Shown one piece after another: positions 37,485-48,671 of a DNA stretch of 64,000 nucleotides (the first letter of the stretch is position 1; each line of letters starts with the position of its first letter). The DNA is from Salminus brasiliensis (Eukaryota > Chordata > Actinopteri > Characiformes > Bryconidae): NCBI RefSeq assembly GCF_030463535.1, contig NC_132901.1, positions 558,980 to 622,979 on the forward strand, written 5' to 3'. The notes beneath the pieces were generated by a model, which saw only the letters and a program-made list of their open reading frames with translations, was not told the DNA's origin and did not search any database. The translations under genes were made by a program, and so were the position numbers.

Positions 37485-38894
37485 CAAAATATATGATATC
37501 AGAGCCCTCCACCTTCTTCTTCTTCTTCAAACATTTCTGTCCAATGAGATCCAATGAAACATAACACACATCATCTTCTCCAAACTGCTGCTGAATTAAG
37601 CGACATTCACAAAACGTAACGCAGGGAGATCTCTTCAGATGTTTGAATGTTTGAGATGTTTGAGTTGTCATGGGTCTATATGCAAGCCTTTGAGAAAGAA
37701 ACTATGAAGAACCAATACAAATTCTCATCATTGATGGAGAGAACCTTTGTATATGGTTCTTCAAAGTAATGGTTCCTAACCCTGGCCCCACGCTGTTCCA
37801 TTTCCTTCTCACCTTTTCTGCTTTTCCAATTCATATTCCTCCTATTCCTGTCATCATTAATCTCCACTGTCGATAAAATGAAACAAAAAAAAAAACATTC
37901 ATATCAATGTTGGAACAGTGGTTTAAACTCAGAAGGTTGTGGGTTCAAACTTTTCTGGCACCAAGACATTGAGCATCAATGAGTCTTGGGTTCGCCAGTT
38001 GTCTTCCTTGGAACCATTGTTGGTAGGGACTGTCTACTGCATACCAGGGACATGTCACAAGACCTCCCTGATGTTTCGGAGATGTTCTGAACGTCACCTA
38101 GCCATCAAACTTAGTTCAAACTGAGTTCCATGGAGTAAAAAAAAAAAAGTACCATCAGTTCTGCAGATGCCCACAGAGGTATACAGAGGTTGAGGACAGC
38201 AGTGAGGAGATACGAACACACCCAGGACACACACTGACCAGCAGTATCCTGCAGACACTACAGTCTGATATCGGAGGGAAGGTGCTTCTGAAATAAGAGA
38301 ACTGGGTAATCAGGTGATTAAGCCCAGGGTGCAAAGCCTGTTTTACACAGTCCACATGGCTATTCAGGACATTCTTAAGCCTTCTGATCTCCCGAAAATG
38401 GTTTAGCGATGGAAACGTCTTGAAAATGGTTCCTTTTTCAGTGTTCTATAGCGTCTCCAATTTCCATGCCCCTTTAAAGAAACATTCTGGACATTTCTTT
38501 GGGAAAATGGCTTTAATATGAAAGTAAAAACAGTAAAAGAAAGACTTGTAGATCAGAGTTAGTGATCTCACCATGCAAGGCAAGTCAGGTGGTCAACTGT
38601 TTTCATAATTATAAGCATCCTCATAGTGAATACCTGTACTGGTATAGACCCAGGTCTGATTCAGAGACGTTGACGTTCTTCAGCAGCAGATCACAGGTTT
38701 GGTTTTAGGGATCCAAACAGCTGTGAAATAAAATTTCATGCTGAAACAATGAGGGAAGGTTGATGCTCATGTGAGCAGTTTCCAAATTGAATTCTATTGA
38801 ATTATCTTCTGAAAAACAGTCACTGTAGAGAGTGACAATTCTGGTGTGACTCTCATCTCCACGTCTCCTCCAATGATCCTAGAGAACAAAACAC
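37485..38894 (-). pseudogene. Receptor relic H
   Basis: Three decayed exons keep family order. The tail (37485-37590) reads EDDVCYVSLDLIGQKC with a lysine run and IIYFEV but no family stop. The transmembrane exon (38153-38287) reads PPISDCSVCRILLVSVCPG, with the Trp of CWKLL changed to Arg and a stop at the end. The V exon (38574-38894) still shows the DNA for the glycosylation and YYC regions but with several frameshifts and a broken donor. The signal-peptide exon is deleted: the CCAAT module follows directly after the V acceptor. A dispersed repeat lies between tail and transmembrane exons. Function is lost. Confidence 0.75.
37958..38105. repeat. Dispersed repeat, copy 2 (partner 36440-36620)
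   Basis: Same orientation as copy 1. It lies in the intron between the tail and transmembrane exons of relic H. Confidence 0.55.
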
Positions 38895-38950
38895 CTGAAA
38901 CACCTGGTAACGGTCTTTATAGTGGATGCACAGATGTCTGTGTTGAGTTG

Positions 38951-38970
38951 TGATTGGTCCATGTCAGTGG
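38951..38970 (-). promoter_or_regulatory. Proximal module of relic H, CRE-like half mutated
   Basis: The CCAAT box is intact but TGACGTGG is TGACATGG. It now lies about 57 bp from the V acceptor because exon 1 is lost. Confidence 0.5.
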
Positions 38971-40707
38971 AAAATACAATATCAGCATATATATAACCAC
39001 ATGTAAACACAGCCCAAGCCGTCTTATTGGTCAATTGTTTTTATGAAGAATCTTCACTGAGGTGGTGGGTTACACCTGATTGGTCCATGTGACTGAAGCT
39101 ACATTAAGTGGTCAATTTAATCTTTCTTCCTTAATCGTTCTGTACAGAATAAAGGCATTACATTCTACCCTAAGTGGCCAAGTGGTTAGTTCTGGAGACC
39201 CCCTTAACATAAATCATCTGAAATTCCAGTTTCCCAGACTGCACCCAGGCCTACACTGGAGATTATTCAATGCTCAAAGCAGTGCAGCACAACAATGCAG
39301 TTTAAATCTGATGCATGACCATCACATGACATCACCTTCAATCAAATAAGGCACCCTTGAGAAGTCATAGACTGTTGCCAAACAAGACTGTTGGCATTTC
39401 TGTAAAAGGTATAGAGCTGATTGGGCAGATTTGGGGGATGCCATATACCTCAAGTCAGTCTTATATGTTTACAAAGAAAGAGCCTCATTGTGGGATTCCA
39501 GTTGCAGGGTGGCTAGACTATGGAGGTTGAAAAGGAGGGGTTCCCCATTGTAGATTACTATACGACTCCAATTCAGTCCACACCAGAAATGGCTCTGACT
39601 TCTGGAAAAGCCCTATTTAACCCAGATGACCTACCATTTCTGTCTGTTCTGAATTACTGGTGACTATTCTGTAGCATCAGGAGGATTTTGCTGACTCAAT
39701 CAGACCATGGGCGAGAATCTATTCTTGTGAGCAGCACAGAATTAGTGTAGAATTACAAAAGGTTCCTGGAGGATACCAGTCCACCCCTGCCGAAGTTTGC
39801 CGTGTTTGACGAAGCACAGGCTTGGGAAGATCGATCAAATCAATGTATAGTCTTACGTCTTACTTGTGTAAACACCACCTGGAGCTTCAAAAAAACTACA
39901 AGGGTCACTTTTAGTTTTTCCTTGTGAAAGTCATTGGGTCTCCACCAGAGATCCACAGATTTCCCTAGAGATCTTTCTGGAGGATGGATTCCCACAGCAG
40001 GCCAGTGCTTATAGCAACTCCAGTAGTCTTGAAAAGACACACCATGGCACCTTGGGATGTAGAGCCTCTGGAAACTGCTCCCTGGCTGAGGGCTGACATG
40101 GTTATTATATATTAGTGGACATCGTGGCTCCATTGAGTCCCTTTGTGCTGTTAAACCCAGGGGTGGTGTTGGAGTCAATTGGTGACCATTAGTTATAAAT
40201 GCATGGATATTAACTGGATATTGCAGCTGCTTTACTTTATACATAACTGTACGTTTGCACCACATCAGTGTTGATGCATATCGGTGTCAAGGTCTGAAAA
40301 TCTTGCGCTAGTATTGTGGGTTCACTCTGGGGCAGAATAAGCAGATACTCTTGATTAACTCTGACTTTAAGAAACTTATTTCAATAATAGAGCACAAAAT
40401 AACAAAACAGATGTACTGCTGGTACTCATCACCTACATCTATACCATACATGCCATCACATCAGGCATCTGCTCCAGAGGCCTGCATGTGGCCATGAAGA
40501 GGCTTTCGATGGATATGCCTTTAAGGCCAGTTGAACACATCCAAACCTAGTCCATAGATGAAATCTGACGATTTAATATGCTTGATTGATAATTATGCTT
40601 GATTGTACCAACTGGTTTCAAGCTAAATTGTAGCAGTTCTGGCCATCTGTGGTCCAGAAAATACAACCCCAGTACTCCATCAGTGCCCCAACAGGTGCTT
40701 TGGTGGA
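38971..40707. other. Intergenic between relics H and H2
   Basis: A degraded distal block (TTGTGGGATTCCAGTTGCAG) is at 39488-39508. No exon or intact mobile element is seen. An open frame at 39840-40265 has no family resemblance and is not called. Confidence 0.4.
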
Positions 40708-41738
40708 TTGTTATGAGCAGGTTGATCCCTTCTCTCTTCAGAGCCTGAAGAACCTCCAGGCTTTCATGAGCCTTCATTTTTTTTTTGGTTCAGGAAAACA
40801 CCTGGAAAAGATAAGAAGACCTACTGGAGAACAGCTCTCTGTATGTTCAGGCAAGAGGATCTGTTTGCTCAGTGCCTAGATACTTTGGTCCACAGCTTCC
40901 AGCAGACCCTACAAGCTGAGAGATGGGAAAGAACTGGGGTGTCCAGCATCCAAAATCCGAAACCAACCACAAACATAGGTGCTCAAACAGGCCAGAGTGA
41001 ATGATCTGACCAAGACAACCAAGTGACTCTGCTTCCATAATAATGAATGTTCTGAAGGATTGTAACTGTTATCTTTGGTGCTTCTTTTTCTTTCATGTAG
41101 ACCTTAGTGATATAGACCCAGGTCTAATTCAGAGATGTTCTTCACCAGCACATCAGCAGTTGTTTGGAATGATTCCACATAACAGAATAACATGGAAGAA
41201 CTCCATGTAATGATGCTCAAGATGCTCATGTGAGCAGTTCCTAAACCAAGCTGGTCTGATTCTCATCTCCACATCTGCTCCAGAGATTCTGGAAAGTGGA
41301 AAAACAACATTTCATTAAAACTCTGTTAGAAACTTTGACCAAAGCTTTGGAGATGCTCCAAGCTTCTCCTTCCAATGTCACATTGTATACATATACTTAC
41401 CTGGACATCTACCTTCTACGTCTTTTTGACTTCTAAGTTCTTACATCCCACCACCTCCACATCTCCCCTGGTTCTGATCATTCTGGAAGTCAGATCTCCA
41501 GTCCATGTTCCCGGAGTTCTTGTCTTTCCCATTTTCATCCATTCTTTCAATTTCAATTTTGAAGTCATAGTCCAAAGGTGTTGTGAGTCTTCTTGTACAG
41601 AAAGTCACAATAGCAGATGTTGTTTCTCTGTAAAACACTAAATAAAGGTATAAAATAGAAGAAAACTTTAGAAGATTACATCAAAGAAGCAGATGTGGAA
41701 GTTTACTTACACATGAGAGTGACTCTTGATCTCTCCAT
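40708..41738 (-). pseudogene. Receptor relic H2 (C/E-type juxtamembrane exon)
   Basis: Order on the minus strand: signal exon 41711-41738 (MERSRVTLM, three codons shorter than usual), V remnant about 41045-41292, transmembrane remnant about 40873-40990, and exon-4 remnant 40708-40744, whose DNA aligns with the GSEERRELL exon of C and E. The V remnant keeps the DLGLYYC-equivalent and glycosylation region but has deletions and frameshifts and lacks the B-strand Cys part. No tail exon is found. It shows that a C/E-type gene once lay in this part of the cluster. Confidence 0.6.
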
Positions 41739-41805
41739 CTCAGAGAGCAGTGCTGGGTGGCTGGCGGTGGTGAGGGTGTTTGAAGCGGATGTGTGTGCTG
41801 AGCTC

Positions 41806-41822
41806 TGATTGGTCCACATCAG
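41806..41822 (-). promoter_or_regulatory. Proximal module of relic H2, degraded
   Basis: CCAAT box intact; CRE-like half reads TGATGTGG. Confidence 0.45.
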
Positions 41823-42220
41823 CCCACCCCTGAGAATCACCAGTTTCCTGGCTGGCCTGTTTTTAAAAAAGATCATCTTATATTTGGAGGTGTGTTTTTA
41901 GTTTTCTCACATTTTGAGGAAACTGTTGGAGCACAGTAACTACAGAGGTTTACCTGGGCTCAGAACATCAGCTAATCATCAATCAAGTCAATAAACGAGT
42001 TGATTTTAATGTTTCAAACCAGGGTTATTAATAAAATATCCAGAAATCCAGACCTCCAGGAGTTGAAATCCACCACTCCAGTGCTTTACCAGTAATCAGT
42101 AAGTAAGCAACTGTCTTGCAGTTAAGTAGGCCTTGCAGTTTTTAAGGATAGCCTCTTATTGGATGTGAGATCAGTCAGTAAATGCTTTCAGTGTGATCTG
42201 ACCTGATCTGGTGGTCTCGA

Positions 42221-42256
42221 CAGCAGGGCCTCTCTGTGGGTTTCCTGTTTTCGCAG
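42221..42256 (-). promoter_or_regulatory. Distal conserved block upstream of relic H2
   Basis: Core CTCTGTGGGTTTCCTGTTTT, still intact although the gene is dead. A second one, ACTGTGGGTTTCCTGTCTTA, is at about 42470-42489. Confidence 0.45.
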
Positions 42257-43151
42257 TTTAGTCCTCAAGGCCCCTCCCATGCGATTCTTCTCTTGTCTTA
42301 GTTTATCTGATGTCATTACACTCTGGACATAGCTTCTGTTTGTCTCTGTATATCTATGACTATGACAGACTTCCATGACTATCTGTGAATGGATTGCTGA
42401 TGTAGTGCCATTTGAGCTCAGTTTTATCATCTCCAATGGCTTTTGACCTTACTGTCAAAAGCTGTCTTACTGTGGGTTTCCTGTCTTAGTGTGGCTATCA
42501 GAACTTCAGTGTGGGGGAGGAGAATAATCACTGCTCACATTGACATCACAGATTTCACATGAACCCACCCCATGTTTCCCTAACTGCTTAAACAGGTATT
42601 GCTAAGACAAACAAGCAGCTTTTCCCATTGATCAGGCCTTCAGGAATTGGACTGAATGTTTTAGGTATCAGATTAACCACTAACATCAGTAGGACATCAC
42701 AGAGGAATCAACTAATCCCATTCTGATTTACAGGTGCTGGAGTACCTAGACACTGGAGGTTCTAGATGTAGGCTATTAGTGTAAGCAGGTTTCGTTCAGT
42801 TGTTCGAAGTTCCTTGTCTGGACTCTTTACTGAAGGAGTCAAGGTAAAACTGCAACAGACCAGCTTTTACAAGGTTTCAATCCAGAACCACAGAGTTAGT
42901 TAGTCTCTGTCTGTGGTGCTGAAACCACTGCAGACACTATATGTATGTAAGAGCCATATGCCTTATGTCCCTGTATCAGGGAGATGGACCACAGTGACAG
43001 TTTGAGGTCCAGTCCAGTCCAGTCCAAGTTAGCAGTTGGGCTAAGAAGTGGTTTAGGGCAAGCGTTGGCCTTGTAGTAGAGATTTGATGTGAGAAAATTT
43101 GAGCAGCACCTCAAACAGTTCAAACAGCAGCATTCAGGAGTTCGATTCAGC

Positions 43152-43157
43152 TTTATT
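43152..43157 (-). terminator. Polyadenylation signal of gene I
   Basis: Minus-strand AATAAA in the context CTAATAAAGC, about 280 bp after the stop codon. Confidence 0.6.
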
Positions 43158-43434
43158 AGATTTCAGTGAAATTATCAAACATTATCGAACAAAACTCCTT
43201 AAAATACATAACCAGCACTGTCAAAGGTCCTACAATTGCTGACTTTCATCAGATAAGATGTTAACATCTGCTAGAGATAATGCCATGCAGATAGAGTACA
43301 CATGCTTCTCAAATCTCAAAACTCAAGAACAAACGACATGACATGAAGCAAACATTGAAAACAGACCTGAAACTAAATCAAACTCCAACACTGCTGACCT
43401 TCTGAACCCTGAAAGAATGCTCTCCTCAGAAGAT

Positions 43435-44960
43435 CTACACTCTCTCAGTTTTAACCTCAGAATAAGTGCTGACATCAGAGCTCTCAACGTTCTTCTTCTT
43501 CTTCTTCTTCAGACGTTTCTGTCCACTGTTTGGGAGATCCAACGTAGCGTAACAAACATTCTCACCTCCGGCCTACAGAGATGTAGAAGCATCATATTAA
43601 TGAAGCACACTGAGATCACTGTAAGTGCTGGTAAAGTGCTGTAGACTGTAGAGTAAGTGTGAATGCATGCTGTACCTCGTTACTCTTCCTCATCTTCATG
43701 TTCTCTCGTTGTTCTGCTCTACAGTCAGCTGTTACGATTAGGAAGAACATGAGGATAGTCAGATAGGCTCACGTTACGGTGACTACGACTCTACCATGCA
43801 TTCAAATCAGAGAAAGAGAGAGAGAGAAAGTACCTTTGGTTCTGGTTCTGCAGATGCAGTACACACAGGTGGAGGAGATCAGTGAGGAGAGGAGAACACA
43901 CACTGGACACACACTGACCAGCAGCTTCCAGCAGATGCTACAGTCTGATACAGGAGGGCAAGGGCTGGGTTGGGGTTGGCTGGTACAGGGAACGGTCATG
44001 TCTGAAATAATTGAGAAAGAAACTAAGTTAATTAGCATCCAAATCTGTTTGAGGCACTAATGAATGATCTAACAGTATTTGGCTTTAACTTCGAGTCCAA
44101 GACTATGAGAGTCCAGACCAAGTATACCCAACAGCAGAGACCACGTCAAGCCCAAATATTATGTCCAAGTTCACTAAAACTGTGGAAGAACCTTTTAAGA
44201 TACTTTGAGGTCCTTCAAGAAAATGATTTTGGAAAGAAAATGTTCCTTGAAGGTTCCTCAAAGCACTTTAAGAGAATCTTCCACAGTTTCAAACTGAAGA
44301 ACCTCCAAAGGTTCCTCAATGATCGTATACTTTTAACAGTGTACAAATACTATGTAGACCAACACATGTCTGAGAGATTAGACAAAGCATGGTGCATCCA
44401 AGGCTGACTGTAAAACAACAGCACTAGAATGAGAGAGTAAAACTGAGTAATCTTACCAAGGAAAGAGAGAAAAGTGGTTCTGTTTCCATCCTGATAAATA
44501 TCTTCATTGACCTTATCTCCACTTCTATTCTTGCAGACCTTTGTCTGATGTAGAGCACAGTAGTACAGACCCAGGTCAGATTCAGAGACGTTCTTCACCA
44601 GCAGATCGTAAGTGTTGTTGGATTGATTCCACACTACAGAGTACTGTGAAGAAAAATCAAGACCAGAACTATCTGCTGATATGACGAGAGGTGGTTGATG
44701 ATCATGTAAGGATTTTCTCAACCACTTTAATATAAATCTAGCTTTCCAAACACAGTCGCTGTGGAGAGTGACATTGTCACCTGGTCTCACTCTCATCTCC
44801 ACGACTCTTCCAGAGGTGCTGGAGAACCGAACACCTGAAACACCAGCAACACTTTAGATGAAGCCGTTTAAGGTATTCCTAACCAGGTTCTGTTGAACGG
44901 GTATTACTGGACAGTTTACTTACCCAAGAGAATGAGGAGAACAGCATGAAATCTCTCCAT
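43435..44960 (-). CDS. Receptor gene I: V-set Ig, transmembrane, two-ITIM tail
   Basis: Predicted 252-residue receptor. Exons: 44924-44960 (MERFHAVLLILL), 44457-44834 V domain, 43834-44001 stalk and transmembrane, 43676-43713 juxtamembrane (EQRENMKMRKSNE), 43435-43572 tail; 37+378+168+38+138 = 759 nt, in frame. The V domain has two cysteines, LHSDC and LYYC; the RNCS cysteine is absent (WLRKSLHD), so one disulfide is expected. The stalk is Pro/Ser/Thr rich. The transmembrane segment [18 protein letters not shown] is uncharged and ends ICRTRTK. The tail has VCYATL and STYSEV with six Lys between. The signal peptide is a good hydrophobic one. The AG-rich microsatellite (CTCTCT on the coding strand) starts only a few bases after the transmembrane exon donor. 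Confidence 0.85.
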
Positions 44961-45027
44961 CTCAGAGACTGGTGCTGGGGGGCTGATGGTGGTGAGGGTG
45001 TTTGAAGCGGATGTGCTTGCTGAGATC

Positions 45028-45047
45028 TGATTGGTCCACGTCAGTGG
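45028..45047 (-). promoter_or_regulatory. Proximal CRE-like/CCAAT module of gene I
   Basis: Perfect copy, 68 bp before the ATG. Confidence 0.65.
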
Positions 45048-45780
45048 AAATTTCTATTTTCGATTACGCCTTACTCTGTAGTGGTTAATACTGCTGTTTA
45101 AACAACTCACCAATGAGAGCCATGCAAGCTGATCACATGCTTCCTGACTGGTCACTCCTTAGCAGTGTGGTCTCTGATTTAGACAGTATAACTTTTTTGT
45201 TCTATTCAGTTGTCTGACTCTGGGTGAGAACCAAAAATGTCTCATAAAGTAAAGATGATCATATTCAGAAGCATTGACACTGAAGACGATAGGAGGAAAT
45301 ATTTAAATCAGACCACATGACTTAACGTGTCTACCAGATCCTCAATGAAACTTGCTACAGCAAATTAGCTCAGCCAGGCATATCGAAGGAGAACGTACTA
45401 TAGGATTCAGGCCTACTTGACACCTGACCCAGTGTTTCGATCAGTAATTCTCAAACTTGTCCCAAAACAATCCAGGCAATTCAGTTTTTTTTTTATGTTA
45501 ATGTATCCTTAAGGAAAACTGTGGGTGGTTTAGGAGGTACTGAGGACTGCTGTAAAACTCCCTGCCTTACATTAGCGGATCACTGTTTACAGTGACATTT
45601 CTGACCCTTTGAACTCGAGCTGTGTGAGACTGTAAGACTGATCATTTCAGACTATAAACTCTAAACTGATTCTATGAACAGTTAGTTCATAATTCAGTCC
45701 CGAATTTAAGAACAGAGAGGTGTGAACAGATCTGAGATCAATCAGTAAACACAGTCAGTGTCAGGTGGCCTGGTTTGGCC

Positions 45781-45820
45781 TAAGCTGCAGGGCCTCATTG
45801 TGGGTTTCCTGTTTTGCTCA
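45781..45820 (-). promoter_or_regulatory. Distal conserved block upstream of gene I
   Basis: AGCTGCAGGGCCTCATTG then TGTGGGTTTCCTGTTTTGC, about 830 bp before the ATG. A weaker second copy (ACTGCTGGTTTTCTGTG) is at 46091-46130. Confidence 0.5.
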
Positions 45821-46631
45821 CAACTCTGAACTTTGATGCTGGTGAGCTCTCAGGTTTGACGAAGTGTGTATGTGAGGGAGGTGGTGCAGACAACAAAGCA
45901 AAGATGCTGCAGCTTTGAAGGGTTTCATATTTTTCATCATCTTACTGAACGTTCATCTGTCTGAGATCTCTGTGACAGCAGTGCTTTCTTTAACCTGACG
46001 TCAGGTCCTGGGTCAGTTCCTGGGTCAGTTCCTCCACTGTAACCAGGTCTGAAAGTGGTTTCTACACACAAATTAAGGACAGTCTGTGTGACCTGAGCTG
46101 CAGGGCCTCACTGCTGGTTTTCTGTGTCAGCATGGTCGTCAATCCTTCAGTGGGGGAGGAGACTCATTGTACTGTAGTTCATTTGATTTCACTTTACCCC
46201 TCAACATGACAGACCTAGTCCCTGTCTGTGGTGCTGATTCTACTGCTTTCAGTAAAAGCCTTTGTACTGTTCATTTGCTGTGCTCTAATTTCAGAAGCTG
46301 CTGGGAAACTGAGAATTTCTATCATTAACCAAACAGATCAACTTTTCTTAGAATGCTGGGTGGGCTGTCAAAAAGACACACTGCAGTCTCTTCTCTAGTG
46401 AGAGTCCATGATGGCTCAACTCATGGTCCTTCCACAGGCTGGACAATAGTGGCTGGGATTTTATTTGGGACTTGAGTCCAGACTGAGGTTTGGCTAAGAG
46501 CTGGTTCAGGGTAAGTATTGGCCTTGGCTCACTGTTGGCTCTTTGTGGGATGGGTAATGGATTTGGTATTTGAGATGTGAAGTGAGAATATTCTCAATAA
46601 ACACAATCAGTTCAGAAACTTGTAAATAAAC
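45821..46631. other. Intergenic between I and J
   Basis: Duplicated at 52841-53650. No exon recognised. Confidence 0.5.
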
Positions 46632-46637
46632 TTTATT
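46632..46637 (-). terminator. Polyadenylation signal of gene J
   Basis: Minus-strand AATAAA in the same CTAATAAAGT context as for I and K. The corresponding site of L (about 53650) is mutated to AATACA. Confidence 0.6.
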
Positions 46638-47038
46638 AGATTTCAGTGAAATGTGAGAACATTCTCTAACAAAATCATTGTCAACACCATTGTAGGTATT
46701 TTTAGCTGCTTTCCTTACATTCAACTTACATTAAAATACACATCTGATAAATTCACCTCAGTTTTCTCCAAATTTTAGCTAAGGCTTAACCTAGAAGCTT
46801 AACTCAAACACAAAAACAGTTCGAACTTCTGTAGACCATCTACAGGAGCTATCTAAATGAAGTCCACTCCCATATTTCAATCTGTAAAAACATGCAAGTG
46901 AAGCAAACGACACAAACAGAGCAATAATAAGAATGCTATCTGAACAGGATGAACTGAAGAATGGTGAAACATAAGAAAAGTCTAAACTTAAAAAAAACGT
47001 CTGAACCTGCTGAAGATCCAGAAAACTTCTCAGAAGAT

Positions 47039-48584
47039 CTACATTCTCTCATATACTACTTCGGAATATATGTGTTTCTTCTTCAGCCAATCCAGTCCTT
47101 TGTGCAGGAGATCCAACGAAGTGTAACAAATGTCCTCATGTCCAACCTGCAGACCAAGCTTCTCTTTTAGAAAACTAATAATGAGGTGCAGAAGCATCAT
47201 ATTAATGAAGCACACTGAGATCACTGTATGTGCAGGTAAAGTGCTGTAGACTGTAGAGTAAGTGTGAATGCATGCTGTACCTCGTTACTCTTCCTCATCT
47301 TCATGTTCTCTCGTTGTTCTGCTCTACAGTCAGCTGTTACGATTGGGAAGAACATGAGGATAGTTAGACAGGCACACGTTACAATGTCTACGACTCAACC
47401 ATGCATTCAAATCAGAGAAAGAGAGAGAGAGAAAGTACCTTTGGTTCTGGTTCTGCAGATGCAGTACACACAGGTGGAGGAGATCAGTGAGGAGAGGAGA
47501 ACACACACTGGACACACACTGACCAGCAGCTTCCAGCAGACGCTACAGTCTGATACAGGAGGGCAGGGGCTGGGTTGGGGTTGGCTGGTACAGGGGATGG
47601 TCACGTCTGAAATAAGCAAGAAAGAAATTGCTTTAATTAGGTGATCAGAATTCCCTTAATAATAATAATTAATAATATACTGTTTCATTCACACAGTAAT
47701 GTTAATTAATTACTCCATTTGGCTTTAACTTCAGCACAGTCAAGAAGCCTTTCTTGAGTTGAAAACCATTCAAAAACTGAGTAGTCAAAACTGTCTAAAT
47801 GAGAGTAGAGATCATGTCAAGGTCAAGTCGAAGGGAATTTTGAGACCAAGTCCAAATACAAATACTTGGGAGACCTGAACAAGTCCAAGGATAAAGAAAT
47901 TCTGAGATTAGAGGTATCTTTGAATTATTAGTCCATTCAAACTAGGTACTACCAAATAGAATGAATTCCAATACAATTCTGACAATAAGACAAAAGATCT
48001 CAAGTTCAAGACCGACTTGTGAACTGCAGCGGGAATCAGAGGGTAAAATCTTACCAAGGAAAGAAAGAAGTGTGACTCTGTTTCCATCCTGATAGATGTC
48101 TTCATAGACTGGATCTCCACTTTTGTTCTTAACCATCTTTTTCCTATGTAGGGAGCAGTAGTACAGACCTAGATCAGATTCTGTAACATTCTTCACCAGC
48201 AAACTGTAGCTTTGGCTGGAGATATTCCACACTACGGAGTACCGTGGAAGAACATTCTGGCCCAAATCCTTTGCTGATACATTGAGAGGTGGTTGATGAT
48301 CATGTAAGGGTTTTCTGAACCACATTATTCTATATCCAGTCGTCCAAACACAGTCGCCGGGGAGAATGATATCATCTCCAGGTCTCACTCTCAGCTTCAC
48401 AAATCTTCCAGAGGTGCTGGAGAACCAAACACCTGAAACACAAAATGAAATCCTATTGAAGCGAAGACACACACACAACCAAGCCCTTCTCACAGCTTTG
48501 TGATATCGCAAGATATGCCATGAGATGAAGTTAGATGGTTTACTTACCCAGGAGAGCGAGGAGAACAGCTCTAGATCTCTCCAT
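47039..48584 (-). CDS. Receptor gene J: V-set Ig receptor with shortened tail
   Basis: Predicted 242-residue receptor. Exons: 48548-48584 (MERSRAVLLALL), 48055-48432 V domain, 47439-47606 transmembrane, 47281-47318 juxtamembrane, 47039-47146 tail; 37+378+168+38+108 = 729 nt, in frame. The V domain has two cysteines: LPGDC (the usual Ser before DC is Gly) and LYYC, with RKPLHD in place of RNCS. The tail is 35 residues: ICYTSL fits an ITIM, but the lysine run and following linker are reduced to LKKKH, and the second tyrosine is in HIYSEV, which lacks the required -2 residue. J therefore probably has one strong motif. The proximal CCAAT box is mutated and no distal block is found upstream, so expression may differ from its neighbours. 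Confidence 0.82.
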
Positions 48585-48651
48585 CTCAGAGACTGGTGCT
48601 GGGGGGCTGATGGTGGTGAGGGTGTTTGAAGCGAATGTGCTTGCTGAGATC

Positions 48652-48671
48652 TGATTAGTCCACGTCAGTGG
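48652..48671 (-). promoter_or_regulatory. Proximal module of gene J with mutated CCAAT box
   Basis: TGATTAGTCCACGTCAGTGG on the plus strand: CCAAT has become CTAAT. The CRE-like TGACGTGG and the 68-bp spacing to the ATG are unchanged. Confidence 0.6.

Noticed and set aside
37204-37671. 155-codon frame that contains EDDVCYVSLDL
   Set aside because: Only the VCYVSL part is family-like; the rest is intron and 3' flank read through because the relic lost its stop.
39840-40265. 141-codon minus-strand frame
   Set aside because: No homology to the receptor exons, no splice context and no recognised domain.
43779-44060. Plus-strand frames reading KYTQVEE...SSFQQ, seen at every transmembrane exon
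   Set aside because: They look conserved and even contain a tyrosine motif, but they are antisense to the real transmembrane exons, which have proper splice sites and [10 protein letters not shown].
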